Source: Bradyrhizobium sp. dw_411
GTDB lineage: Bacteria > Pseudomonadota > Alphaproteobacteria > Rhizobiales > Xanthobacteraceae
Assembly (NCBI RefSeq): GCF_018449695.1
Contig: NZ_JAAVUY010000010.1
Location: 1-64,000 of the forward strand
DNA: 64,000 nucleotides
Reading direction: 5' to 3'
Shown: positions 17,501-25,214 of the stretch, one piece after another
Numbering within the stretch: the stretch's first letter is position 1
Layout of the letters: every line of letters begins with the position of its first letter
Program-made: the position numbers and the translations under genes
Notes under the pieces: model-generated
Databases searched by the model: none
The model's input: the letters and a program-made list of their open reading frames with translations, nothing else
What the model was told of the DNA's origin: nothing

Positions 17501-17712
17501 CCTTTATCCTGGGCGTGCTGCCGCTGGTTGTCGCCACTGGGGCCGGCGCCAGCGCGCGCAAGTCGATCGGCATTACCGTGTTCTCGGGAATGATAGCGTC
17601 GACCTGCCTCGCGGTGTTGTTCGTTCCGACGTTCTTTGTCGTGGTGCAGCGGTTCGAGAACTGGCTGGCGGAGCGGAAGGCAAAATCAGCCGCTCAGGCA
17701 ATTCCGTCGTAG
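14563..17712 (+). CDS. RND efflux transporter (HAE1/AcrB type)
   Basis: The 1049-residue inner-membrane pump has the full AcrB layout: first helix at residues 10-30, a large periplasmic loop, helices 2-6, a second loop, and helices 8-12. The proton-relay pair is present as IVVDDAIVVVE (helix 4). FFIERPVLSNV at the start and the GMPPTPAGQAFQY loop are hallmarks of the HAE1 group. It is co-transcribed with the adaptor gene upstream. No outer-membrane TolC-type gene follows, so the pump presumably uses a shared channel. No local regulator gene is adjacent. Confidence 0.93.
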   Translation: MISKFFIERPVLSNVIAILMILIGGVALFSLAVAQYPDVVPPTVQVTTRYPGASAKTVIDTVALPIEQQVNGVEDMLYMQSYSASDGTYTLTVTFKIGTDLNFAQVLVQNRVASALSSLPQSVQNQGVTVQKKSTSILLFVTLTSPNATYDSLFLSNYATINIRDELSRLPGVGNVTVFGAGQYSMRVWLDPNKLQVRDLMPQDIIQAIQQQSQQVTAGQVGMPPTPAGQAFQYTLNVNGRLDDASQFEDIIVKTGNNGDVTRVRDVGRVELGAQTYSQVFSLNKKPATGIGVFQSPGANALQVQTAVEKKMAALAKQFPQDMKYDTPFDTTKFVSASIDEVYKTLIEAGLLVLVVILVFLQDWRAMLVPATTVPVTIIGAFAAMAALGFTINLSTLFAIVLAIGIVVDDAIVVVEGAAHNIEKGMSGHDAAIKAMDELFAPIIGITLVLISVFLPAAFLPGLTGRMYAQFALVIAATALLSAINAATLKPTQCALWLRPSVPPEKRNWFYRGFNSIYNRLERAYAELIGRMVAHSNVSVILALILIGIGGYGLSRVPTGFIPIEDQGYLLVAVQLPDGAALDRTQNVLDQVSEIADKTPGVEQVVSIAGISALDASSSLANAGVAYLILKEWSERGPGQDLRSLFVGLNQKMAAIEEARILVIPPPPIQGIGNAAGFAMQVQLRDGNSDFGKLQAVTGAIVANAQTQSALQRVSSPFRAQVPQFDVEVDRIKTQTLHVTTDQVFSTLASYLGSSYVNQFTKFGRTFQVYTQAESQFRLTPRAIENLMVRNQQGDMVPLGTLATITPSVGPSLISLYNLYPSATVIGLPSQGYSSGQSMALMEEIAAKTLPPGAGFEWTAMSYQEKEVGNQIYYVFGLAMLLVYLVLAGQYESWYAPISVILAVPLSLLGPMAVLTGLRIENNLYTQIGLILLIALSAKNAILIVEVALELHGRDRKPLLEAAVGAARARFRPILMTSFAFILGVLPLVVATGAGASARKSIGITVFSGMIASTCLAVLFVPTFFVVVQRFENWLAERKAKSAAQAIPS

Positions 17713-17832
17713 GGTGGACAAAGCCACCGGGTCGCGCGAATGCGCGCCCGATGATAAACTCCGCGTGCCCACCACGGTGTATCCGTCGTATATGGTGGGC
17801 ACGGCGCAAACGCGCCTTTGCCCACCCTACGC
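17712..17832. repeat. Intergenic repeat with gtagggtgg / ccaccctac ends
   Basis: Terminal arms gtagggtggacaaag and tttgcccaccctac are inverted over about 120 bases, and inner copies gtgcccaccacgg and tggtgggcac also pair. It lies between the convergent RND transporter and MDR reductase genes and could terminate transcription from both sides. Confidence 0.65.
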
Positions 17833-17841
17833 TTGCTGCGC

Positions 17842-18843
17842 TTACACCTTCACCATCCGCTTGCCGCGGTTTTCGCCCGCGAGCAATCCGATCAAGGCCT
17901 TCGGCGTATTCTCGAGGCCGTTGATGACGTCTTCCTGCACTTTCAGCTTGCCGGAAGCGACCCAGGACTGCAGGTCGCTCAATGCTTCGTCGCGCTGACC
18001 CATGAAGTCCGTCACAATGAAGCCCTGCATGACAAGGCGCTTGATCACGATCAGGCCGGGCACGCCGCGCGGCCCGGTGGCGGAGGGCGCGCCATCATAT
18101 TGCGAGATCGCGCCGCAGCAGGCGACGCGGCCGCGATTGTTCATCTGCGCCAGGCAGGCCTCGAGAATGTCGCCGCCGACATTGTCGAAATAGACATCGA
18201 TGCCCTTGGGCGCCGCGGTCCGCAGCGCCTTGAACACCGCGCCGTCCTTGTAATCGACCGCGGCATCGAAGCCGAGTTCCGAGGTCAGCCAGTTGCATTT
18301 GTCCTTGCCGCCGGCGATGCCGACGACATGGCATCCTTTTATTTTCGCGATCTGGCCGACGATCGATCCGACCGAACCGGCGGCAGCGGAAACCACGACG
18401 GTTTCGCCGGCTTTCGGCTTGCCGACATCGAGCAGTCCGAAATAGGCAGTGAGGCCGGCAATGCCATAGACGCTGAGCAGATGCGTCATCGGTTCGACCT
18501 TCGGCATTTTGCTCAGATGCTTTGCGGGCACTGCTGCGTAATCCTGCCAGCCGGTATCGCCGAACACGATGTCACCCGGCGCCAATCCCGGGGCTTTCGA
18601 TGATATGACCTCCGCAATGCCACCGCCGGCCATTACCGTGTTGGGCTCGACCGCGGCGCGATAGGTTGCGCCGTGCATCCATGCGCGGTTGGCGGCGTCG
18701 AGCGAAATATAGCGCACCCGCAGCAAAGCCTCGCCGTCCCTGGCGTCTGGAATGCCAGCCTTGGACATCTTGAAATGCTCCGGCCCAAGTTTTCCGGTCG
18801 GCTTTTCCATCAGCAAAATCTGGCGATTGACACCGTCGCTCAT
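17842..18843 (-). CDS. NADP-dependent medium-chain oxidoreductase (CurA / prostaglandin-reductase-like)
   Basis: The 333-residue enzyme belongs to the zinc-independent MDR family that reduces the double bond of alpha,beta-unsaturated ketones with NADPH. Visible marks are NRQILLMEKPTG near the start, the nucleotide-binding AAAGSVGSIVGQIAK, GGKDKCNWL and YFDNVGG. No structural-zinc cysteine cluster is seen, as expected for this subgroup. The ATG at 18843 follows a GGGAGGG box. It stands alone, convergent to the RND pump and divergent from the symporter. Confidence 0.85.
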   Translation of the reverse strand: MSDGVNRQILLMEKPTGKLGPEHFKMSKAGIPDARDGEALLRVRYISLDAANRAWMHGATYRAAVEPNTVMAGGGIAEVISSKAPGLAPGDIVFGDTGWQDYAAVPAKHLSKMPKVEPMTHLLSVYGIAGLTAYFGLLDVGKPKAGETVVVSAAAGSVGSIVGQIAKIKGCHVVGIAGGKDKCNWLTSELGFDAAVDYKDGAVFKALRTAAPKGIDVYFDNVGGDILEACLAQMNNRGRVACCGAISQYDGAPSATGPRGVPGLIVIKRLVMQGFIVTDFMGQRDEALSDLQSWVASGKLKVQEDVINGLENTPKALIGLLAGENRGKRMVKV

Positions 18844-19056
18844 GGCATTCCCTCCCATTGGATATGGCTGTTCTTGATGCAATCGGCGCGCACGAAACGC
18901 GCAACTGCTTGTATTGTGCATCGCGCGCGAGGCTAATCGGTGGGCGGCCATTCCACAACGAGAACATTGTGGCGTGCCGGCCGGCGGCGGAAGCGTGTTG
19001 CGTCGGCCCCGAAATCTGCCAAACTCATCGGCTGGTGGAACTTACGGGGGTAAGAA

Positions 19057-20346
19057 ATGTCTAACAGGTTTACGCAGTACATCCTGATCGCGATGGCGCT
19101 TGGCATCGTGATGGGCACACTTGTCTTCAACTACATGCCCGATTCTCGAGTTGAGATCGCGGCAGACGTAAACCTGATTGCGATGCTGTTTTTGCGCCTG
19201 ATCAAGATGATCATCGCGCCATTGGTGTTCGCAACCCTGGTCGGAGGCATCGCGCATATGGGAAGCGGCTCCAAACTGGGGCGGATTTTCGCCAAGACGA
19301 TGGGCTGGTTCATCAGCGCCTCGTTCGTCTCGCTGCTGCTCGGACTGGTGATGGTCAATCTGCTGCAGCCGGGCGCCAATTTCCCGGGCGCCTTGCCGGA
19401 CAAGGCGCAATCGACCGGCCTGCCGGTATCGGCGTTCTCGGTTGAGAAGTTCCTGACCCATCTGATTCCGACCTCGATCGCGGACGCGATGGCGCAGAAC
19501 GAAATCCTGCAAATCGTGGTGTTCGCGGTGTTCTTCTCGGTGGCGCTCGGTGCTGCGCCGGAGCGCTCCAAGCAAATGCTGTCGCTGATCGATGACCTCG
19601 GCCACATCATGCTGAAGGTCACCGGCTATGTGATGAAGTTCGCGCCGATCGCGGTCTGGGCGGCGATCATGGCGACGGTGTCGAAGAACGGCCTCGGCGT
19701 ATTGTGGAAGCTGATCGTTTTCATGGGCGGCTTCTATCTCTCGCTGATGATCCTGTGGGGCATCCTCGTCATCGTCGGCTTTATCGCCATCGGGCCCAGA
19801 TACAGTCATCTGCTGCGGCTGATCCGCGAACCGCTGATGATCGCGTTCTCGACCGCGAGTTCGGAAGCCGCCTATCCCAAGACGCTGGAGGGCCTCAACC
19901 GCTTCGGCGCCTCGTCGCGGATATCGGCTTTCGTGCTGCCGCTCGGCTATTCGTTCAACCTCGACGGCACGATGATGTACTGCACCTTTGCCAGTATCTT
20001 CATCGCGCAGACCTACAAGATCGATATGTCGCTCGGCACCCAGCTGGCGATGTTGGCGACCCTGATGATCACCTCGAAAGGCGTCGCGGGCGTGCCCCGC
20101 GCCTCGCTGGTGGTGATCGCTTCGACACTGAGCCAGTTCGGCATTCCCGAAGCGGGTCTGTTGATGATCATGGGTATCGATACATTCCTCGACATGGGGC
20201 GCAGCGCCACGAACGTGATCGGCAACTCGCTGGCCACGGCGGTGGTGGCCAAGTGGGAAGGCGAACTGAAGGCCGAACATGAACTCGGCCCCGAGGATGC
20301 CGTTCCGTCCGACGCGATCGCCGGTGACGCCGTGCCGGCACATTAA
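19057..20346 (+). CDS. Dicarboxylate/amino acid:cation symporter (DAACS family)
   Basis: The 429-residue membrane protein has the DctA/GltP fold: several hydrophobic helices, the substrate-site loop ending SSEAAYPKTLE (in place of the more usual SSSE-type serine motif) and the signature FNLDGTMMY. These carriers import C4-dicarboxylates, glutamate or aspartate with Na+ or H+. It is followed after 12 bases by a gene for an ABC-type binding protein, an odd partner for a secondary carrier. An ACGGGGG stretch lies before the ATG at 19057. Confidence 0.9.
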   Translation: MSNRFTQYILIAMALGIVMGTLVFNYMPDSRVEIAADVNLIAMLFLRLIKMIIAPLVFATLVGGIAHMGSGSKLGRIFAKTMGWFISASFVSLLLGLVMVNLLQPGANFPGALPDKAQSTGLPVSAFSVEKFLTHLIPTSIADAMAQNEILQIVVFAVFFSVALGAAPERSKQMLSLIDDLGHIMLKVTGYVMKFAPIAVWAAIMATVSKNGLGVLWKLIVFMGGFYLSLMILWGILVIVGFIAIGPRYSHLLRLIREPLMIAFSTASSEAAYPKTLEGLNRFGASSRISAFVLPLGYSFNLDGTMMYCTFASIFIAQTYKIDMSLGTQLAMLATLMITSKGVAGVPRASLVVIASTLSQFGIPEAGLLMIMGIDTFLDMGRSATNVIGNSLATAVVAKWEGELKAEHELGPEDAVPSDAIAGDAVPAH

Positions 20347-20358
20347 GGGGAGGGATGC

Positions 20359-21285
20359 ATGCATCAATTCCCGATCAGGCCGATCGCGGCCGGCGGCCTG
20401 TTGCTGGCCGCATGTCTGCTGGCAACGGCCGCAGGCGCCCAGAGCGGCGGCGAAGGGCTCAGCCCGACGCTCGCCGCGATCAAAAGCACGCATGTCGTGC
20501 ATCTGGGTTATCGCGAGAGTTCGCCGCCATTCTCGTTTCTCGATCAGTCCAACCGGCCGATCGGTTATAGCCTCGAACTCTGCCAGGCCATCGTCGACGA
20601 AATAGGCGTCGAAGTCGACGATTCCGCGCTCAAGATCGACTACGTCAAGGTCACTTCGGATGATCGCATTCCGGCGGTGGTCCAGGGCAAGGTCGACCTC
20701 GAATGCGGATCGACCACCGCCAATGCGGAGCGCGCCAAGCAGGTCGCGTTCTCGCCTTTGATGTTCGTGGCCGGCACCAAATTGATGGTACCGAAGGATT
20801 CGACGATCTCGGCGCCGAAAGACCTGCAGGGCAAGACCGTCGTGGTGACCAAAGGCACCACCAACGAACAAGCCCTGCATGCGCTCGACAAGAAGTTCAC
20901 GCTCGGTCTCAATATCGTGGTGTCACCGGATCACGAGCAGTCCTATCAGATGCTCGTGGACAAGAAGGCCGACGCCTTCGCGACCGACGATATTCTGCTG
21001 TACGGGCTGATCGCGCGGCACAAGTCGCAGGACAAATTTCGCGTCACTGGCGATTATCTGTCCTATGATCCCTACGGCATCATGTTTCGCAAGGGCGAGC
21101 CACAACTGGCCGCGGTGGTGGAGCGCGCGTTCCGCAAGCTCGGCACCAACCACGATCTGATCCCGCTCTATAACAAGTGGTTCACCGCCCGCCTGTCCAC
21201 CGGCGAGAGGCTCAACGTGGCGATCTCGCCGCAGCTTGAGGACGCCTTTAAGGCGCTCGACGACAGCGAGGGCGCGGGGAATTAG
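20359..21285 (+). CDS. Periplasmic amino-acid-binding protein (GltI/PBP2 type)
   Basis: The 308-residue product has a signal peptide (AAGGLLLAACLLATAAGAQS) and the family-3 solute-binding layout: HVVHLGYRESSPPFSFLD, then RPIGYSLELCQAI, then GKVDLECGSTTANAERAKQV, the region where the amino-acid carboxylate is bound in glutamate/aspartate-binding proteins. A strong AGGGGAGGG box precedes the ATG at 20359. No ABC permease or ATPase genes are adjacent; the upstream neighbour is a DAACS symporter. Either it serves an ABC system encoded elsewhere or it helps the symporter or senses its substrate. Confidence 0.85.
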   Translation: MHQFPIRPIAAGGLLLAACLLATAAGAQSGGEGLSPTLAAIKSTHVVHLGYRESSPPFSFLDQSNRPIGYSLELCQAIVDEIGVEVDDSALKIDYVKVTSDDRIPAVVQGKVDLECGSTTANAERAKQVAFSPLMFVAGTKLMVPKDSTISAPKDLQGKTVVVTKGTTNEQALHALDKKFTLGLNIVVSPDHEQSYQMLVDKKADAFATDDILLYGLIARHKSQDKFRVTGDYLSYDPYGIMFRKGEPQLAAVVERAFRKLGTNHDLIPLYNKWFTARLSTGERLNVAISPQLEDAFKALDDSEGAGN

Positions 21286-21323
21286 GGATCGGGGAAACTC
21301 GCAACAGCGGCAGCGAGTTCTTC

Positions 21324-21412
21324 GTCATTGCCGGGCTTGACCCGGCAATCCATCTGCTTCGAAATACTTCTCAAGAAGATTGATGGATGCCCGGGTCAAG
21401 CCCGGGCATGAC
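21324..21412. repeat. Inverted intergenic repeat (gtcattgccgggcttgac family)
   Basis: The left end cgtcattgccgggcttgacc with an inner ccggcaatccatc is matched in inverse by gatggatgcccgggtcaag and cccgggcatgac. It sits between the convergent binding-protein gene and the 87-residue gene and may act as a bidirectional terminator. Confidence 0.65.
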
Positions 21413-21424
21413 GAGCTTCATTCC

Positions 21425-21688
21425 CTACTTGATATGCAGCGCAGCCTTCGTCGCGTCGATCGTATTGTTGAAGGCGGCCTTGGTTTGGCCCGCGATGGTG
21501 TTGGCCTCGTAGGTCGGGCCGGCGGTAAAGCCCGTCTTGGGTTTGACCCCGACTGCGGTCTGGACCTTGTTGAGAGCGCTCGCGAAGCTTGCGGACGTCG
21601 CGCTTGCCGCCTTGTTCAGGTCGGAGACCTGCTTTCCGACCGCAGAAGCGGTGGACGATACGATCGAGGATAGTGATATGTCGCTCAT
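21425..21688 (-). CDS. Small protein of unknown function, downstream of ATP-grasp/Mur ligase genes
   Basis: The 87-residue protein is rich in Ser, Ala and Thr, has no cysteine, no signal peptide and no transmembrane helix, and ends LHIK. The first 50 residues look amphipathic and helical (SSIVSSTASAVGKQVSDLNK), followed by a VKPKTGFTAGPTYEAN linker and a second helical stretch. A clear GGGAGCC ribosome site precedes the ATG at 21688, which supports it as a real gene. It lies 83 bases after the Mur ligase stop on the same strand. I do not recognise a family. It could be a phasin-like or substrate protein for the neighbouring ligases, or simply unrelated. Confidence 0.6.
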   Translation of the reverse strand: MSDISLSSIVSSTASAVGKQVSDLNKAASATSASFASALNKVQTAVGVKPKTGFTAGPTYEANTIAGQTKAAFNNTIDATKAALHIK

Positions 21689-21771
21689 GCAAGGCTCCCG
21701 GCTTTGCGGAAACCATCGATCCAGTATGGTTAATGACTGGTTAACGGCGATCGATGTGGCCCACTATGGGC

Positions 21772-23088
21772 TCAGAAAAAATTCAGGTTCTCCGCGCGGC
21801 CACCGCGGGCGACAACAGCGAATTCGATCGCGGTGAACAGCCCACCGGCCACATAGATTTTCCGGTCGAGCGAAGCCGCCAGCGTTTGGCTGAGGCTGAC
21901 GGCTTCGGCGATGGTCGGGGCGACGTGGATGGCGGCTTTCGGATTGATCTTGCGCATCGCGGCGGCAAGGGTTTCAGCGTCCGCGCCCTTGTGACGCGCG
22001 CTGGTGCAGATGATCGTATCGAAGGACGGCGCCAGCGCGCCTGCGATCTCCTCCAGCTTCTTGTCGAAGGAAATGCCGGTCACGAGGATCCATTCCTGCG
22101 CGCCGTAAATCGCTGCGAGGCCGGCGAGCGATTGCCGGATGCCGTCGGGCGTGTGGCCGACGTCGACAATCGTGAGCGGTTTCTGCTTGATGATCTCAAG
22201 GCGGCCGGGCCAGTTGATCTCGCGCAGGCCGGTTCGTACGGCCGCATCAATCGCGCTGCGCGTTTCCGAGAGGTGCACGCGTTCCAGCCACAGCAGAAAC
22301 AGGGTGACCGCGATCGCGGCGTTGTTGAATTGGAACGTGCCCAGCAAGCCGACATCGAGCGCTCTGAAATCATAGCCGCCCAGTCTGAAATCGAACTGCT
22401 GCGCCGAGGGCGAGATGGTTTCTCCGCCGACGCTGATCTGATCTCGCACGAAGAGCGAGGTAACGTCGCGATGACGGTTATATTCGGTCAGATGTGCTTT
22501 CAGGCCCAGGCAATTCTCGCCATAGACGATCGTGCCCCCGGCAGCGCAGGCGTCGCTCTTGTCGGAGGCGATCAATTCCAGCGAGTGACCGAGCAGGTCG
22601 ACATGTTCGTAATCGACGGAAACCACGGTCGTTACGCGCGCGCCGACCAGACGCACCGGATCATAGCGGCCGCCGATACCGGCTTCGAACACCGCGAAAG
22701 CGCATTCGCTTTCCTGGAAATACAGGCAGGCCAGCGCGAACATCGCCTCAAAGGCCCCGAAAGTCTCGCCGCGGCGCTGCGAAACCTCGGCAATCGCGGC
22801 CGCGATGCGCGAAACCAGCCGTGCGAGATCGTCATCGCCGATATCTGCGCCGTCGACCTGGAAGCGCTCGTTGAAGCGATAGAGATGCGGCGAGGTGAAT
22901 AATCCCGTCCGCATGCCGTAGGCGCGGCCAATCGCGGCGCAGAAGGCGGCTGTAGAACCCTTTCCGTTGGAGCCCGTCACCACCACCGAGTTGCGCTGCA
23001 GTCTGCCCTGATCAACCCCGAGGACATCCAGCGACTCCGCCAGCCGCGCCAGGCAGATGCCGCCGCCATATTTCGGAAGATCGAACAC
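21772..23088 (-). CDS. FolC-like Mur ligase family protein
   Basis: The 438-residue protein has the ATP P-loop TGSNGKGST (residues 38-46), SPHLYRFNERF (65-75), EAGIGGRYD (134-142), the metal-site DYEHVDLLG (158-166), IASDKSD with a retained lysine (K176), WPGRLE (292-297) and DVGHTPDG (308-315). These are the landmarks of dihydrofolate/folylpolyglutamate synthases, which join an acid to the amino group of an amino acid via an acyl phosphate. The start is a GTG whose first base is the last base of the upstream ATP-grasp stop codon, so the two enzymes are translationally coupled. That pairing, and no folate genes nearby, argue against a housekeeping FolC. The product is unknown. Confidence 0.8.
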   Translation of the reverse strand: MFDLPKYGGGICLARLAESLDVLGVDQGRLQRNSVVVTGSNGKGSTAAFCAAIGRAYGMRTGLFTSPHLYRFNERFQVDGADIGDDDLARLVSRIAAAIAEVSQRRGETFGAFEAMFALACLYFQESECAFAVFEAGIGGRYDPVRLVGARVTTVVSVDYEHVDLLGHSLELIASDKSDACAAGGTIVYGENCLGLKAHLTEYNRHRDVTSLFVRDQISVGGETISPSAQQFDFRLGGYDFRALDVGLLGTFQFNNAAIAVTLFLLWLERVHLSETRSAIDAAVRTGLREINWPGRLEIIKQKPLTIVDVGHTPDGIRQSLAGLAAIYGAQEWILVTGISFDKKLEEIAGALAPSFDTIICTSARHKGADAETLAAAMRKINPKAAIHVAPTIAEAVSLSQTLAASLDRKIYVAGGLFTAIEFAVVARGGRAENLNFF

Positions 23089-24083
23089 TACAGCAAGCCC
23101 ATCGCGGAAAATGTGTGGCGCCAGATTTTCAGGATCAGGTCGCCGCGCCCGGAATCTTCCAACAGCCGGATCGACGGGTTGGAATTGACTTCGATGATCC
23201 GTATTGCGTCCTGTCCGCCGGTGACATCCGCGAACAGATCGATGGCGGCGACCCGCAGGCCGAGCGTCCGCGCGGCCTGCTTTGCTGTTGTGATCGCCGC
23301 CTCGGTGCGCGGTGCTTCAATCCGCATCGTGCCGCCTGCGCTCAGATTCATCCGGCCGGGAATGTCCCATCGCTCGCCCCGGGCGAGCACGGTGTCGAGC
23401 GAGGTGTCGCGTTTCGCAGAAGCCGGCGAAAGGCCACGGGCCTGCAGGGCGGCGTTATGCGCGACCAGGAGATCGCGGATCGAGCGCACGCCATCGCCCT
23501 CGATAGACGGTGGATATTTGCGCGCGGCATACACCACTTCGTCGTCCAGCAGGAAAATCCGGTATTCGTTTCCGGAGCTGATCGGTTGGATCAATATCGA
23601 GTCGTAATACCGTGCCACGTCCTGCAGATATCGGTCGAGTGCTGCCTCGCCATGAATGGCTTGCGCAAAGTCGCCGCGCGATCCCTGCAACGGTTTGACG
23701 AACGCCGCCGCGCCCAATTTATGGAAATATTCCGATGCGTCCTGGCGCTCATGGCCCGCGGGTCGGTGGGCGCGATGCCGGTCGTGCAGGAAGAAATATT
23801 CGCCGCCCAGCGTTGCGATGCCCTTATCTTCAAGGATTTTGTTGGTGAAATATTTGTCCGATGCCAGCGTCGCCGACGTGGAATTGTTTTGCGGATACCA
23901 CGCGCATCGCCCGGCGCCGAAATGAATGGTTTTGATTGGCGAGGCGACGCTGAAGACAAGCCCGCTGCCGCCGTCGAGGTCCCGAAATGTCAGGCCGAAT
24001 TCCGCACAGGCAAAGGCCGCATAGACCGATTGATCCGGATAAGAGCCCGGTCTTCCCGATCGAAATTCACGTAAGCTTCGCAT
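23088..24083 (-). CDS. ATP-grasp ligase related to the cyanophycin synthetase ATP-grasp domain
   Basis: The 331-residue protein shows SDKYFTNKIL (residues 75-84), the ATP-binding FVKPLQGSRGD (128-138, lysine 130 and glycine-rich loop), GNEYRIFLLDDEVV (171-184), GDGVRSIRDLLVAHN (196-210), MNLSAGGT (245-252) and the Mg2+ site EVNSNP (298-303). The order GDGxxSI, then NLSxGGT, then ExNxNP is typical of CphA and the GshF ATP-grasp module. It lacks the CphA N-terminal domain and the Mur ligase domain; the latter is supplied in trans by the next gene. It should form amide bonds on a carboxylate through an acyl phosphate. The ATG at 24083 has only a weak ribosome site. Confidence 0.8.
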   Translation of the reverse strand: MRSLREFRSGRPGSYPDQSVYAAFACAEFGLTFRDLDGGSGLVFSVASPIKTIHFGAGRCAWYPQNNSTSATLASDKYFTNKILEDKGIATLGGEYFFLHDRHRAHRPAGHERQDASEYFHKLGAAAFVKPLQGSRGDFAQAIHGEAALDRYLQDVARYYDSILIQPISSGNEYRIFLLDDEVVYAARKYPPSIEGDGVRSIRDLLVAHNAALQARGLSPASAKRDTSLDTVLARGERWDIPGRMNLSAGGTMRIEAPRTEAAITTAKQAARTLGLRVAAIDLFADVTGGQDAIRIIEVNSNPSIRLLEDSGRGDLILKIWRHTFSAMGLL

Positions 24084-24149
24084 GCATTATCCGGTGGGCA
24101 GGGTGGTCGAACGAATTGCTCTTATCCCTAACGATATTTCGGCAGGGTT

Positions 24150-24195
24150 CGGCAATTAATTGCCGGATCGACGTCGATTTCAGCAAGTTAATTGC
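24150..24195. promoter_or_regulatory. Twin palindromic boxes upstream of the ATP-grasp operon
   Basis: A perfect 16-base palindrome, cggcaattaattgccg, lies at 24150-24165. A related box, gcaagttaattgc, lies at 24183-24195, differing by one inserted base. Their centres are about 31-32 bases apart, three helical turns, so one regulator could bind both on the same face. They are 67-112 bases upstream of the ATP-grasp start. They are also in the gap before the divergent ferredoxin-NADP reductase gene, though over 200 bases from it. The rest of the 351-bp gap at 24084-24434 holds no gene that I can support. Confidence 0.5.
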
Positions 24196-24434
24196 GTGAG
24201 TGGCGGACTCGCGATGAAACGGCGCCAAACCATTTCGCCGCTTTAATCGACCAACATTTGAACCCTTCAATTCTGCGTCAGGTGCGGTTGACTATCTCCT
24301 GTTTTGGCGTAGGTCACGGTTGAAATCCTTGCAAAATCCCAGCGAAATCCGCGGGTATTGCGGGGATTTTTGCTTGTTTCCGGCCCTCGCAACTCAATCC
24401 TTCTACATTATCGCAAGCGGAAAAACCAAAACTC

Positions 24435-25208
24435 ATGAGCGCCTTCCATCGAGAGAAAGTTCTTTCTGTCCGGCACTGGACCGATACGCTTTTCAGCTTC
24501 ACCGCCACCCGCAATTCCGGGTTTCGATTCCTCAACGGACAGTTCGCGATGATCGGCCTTGAGGTCGATGGGCGTCCGCTATTGCGCGCCTACAGCATGG
24601 CGAGCGCCAATCACGAGGAAGCGCTGGAATTTTTCTCGATCAAGGTCGCGGACGGCCCGCTGACCTCAAAACTTCAGCAGATCAAGGAAGGCGATACCAT
24701 CCTGGTCGGCCGCAAGGCGACGGGGACATTGATTGCCGACAATCTGTTTCCGGGCAAGCGCCTGCTGTTGCTGTCGACCGGTACAGGCCTCGCGCCGTTC
24801 GCGAGCCTGATCAAGGACCCCGACGTGTATGAGCGGTTTGAAACCATCGTGCTGGTTCATGGCTGCCGGCAGGTGTCGGAACTGGCTTACGGCGAAGAGC
24901 TGGTGTCGCGCTTGCGCGACGACGAATTGTTCGGACCGCTGCTCAGCGAAAAGCTTTTGTATTATCCGACCGTGACCCGCGAGCCGTTCCGTAACCGCGG
25001 CCGCATCACCGACCTCATCACGTCGGAACAATTGTTCAACGATCTCCATCTGTCTCCGCTGGATATCGAGACCGACCGTATCATGATGTGCGGCAGCCCC
25101 GGCATGCTGGAAGAATTGCGCCAGATGCTCGAGACCCGCGGCTTTCTCGAAGGCAACCACAGCGAGCCCGGTCACTTCGTGATCGAGAAGGCGTTCGTCG
25201 AGCGGTGA
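24435..25208 (+). CDS. fpr: Ferredoxin/flavodoxin-NADP+ reductase
   Basis: The 257-residue flavoenzyme shows the FAD-binding RAYSMASAN (residues 52-60), the NADP-binding LLSTGTGLAPFASLI (about 112-126) and MMCGSPGML near the C-terminus, which ends in AFVER. Length and motifs match the bacterial Fpr type that exchanges electrons between NADPH and ferredoxin or flavodoxin, often for oxidative-stress or Fe-S metabolism. The next gene on the strand is over 350 bp away, so it is monocistronic. Confidence 0.92.
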   Translation: MSAFHREKVLSVRHWTDTLFSFTATRNSGFRFLNGQFAMIGLEVDGRPLLRAYSMASANHEEALEFFSIKVADGPLTSKLQQIKEGDTILVGRKATGTLIADNLFPGKRLLLLSTGTGLAPFASLIKDPDVYERFETIVLVHGCRQVSELAYGEELVSRLRDDELFGPLLSEKLLYYPTVTREPFRNRGRITDLITSEQLFNDLHLSPLDIETDRIMMCGSPGMLEELRQMLETRGFLEGNHSEPGHFVIEKAFVER

Positions 25209-25214
25209 CGTCCT

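Noticed and set aside
19042..20880. A 612-residue open frame on the minus strand opposite the symporter and binding-protein genes
   Set aside because: It crosses two well-supported genes on the other strand and shows only a charged His/Arg/Asp-rich composition typical of antisense frames.
21772..24083. Reading the ligase pair as a true cyanophycin synthetase broken by a frameshift
   Set aside because: The Mur ligase is FolC-like, not CphA-like, both genes are full domains with a coupled stop/start, and the CphA N-terminal domain is absent. A simple frameshift does not explain this.
23088..24083. N-acetylglutaminylglutamine osmoprotectant synthetase
   Set aside because: That system pairs a RimK-like enzyme with an asparagine-synthase-like amidotransferase and an acetyltransferase; none of these partners is present.
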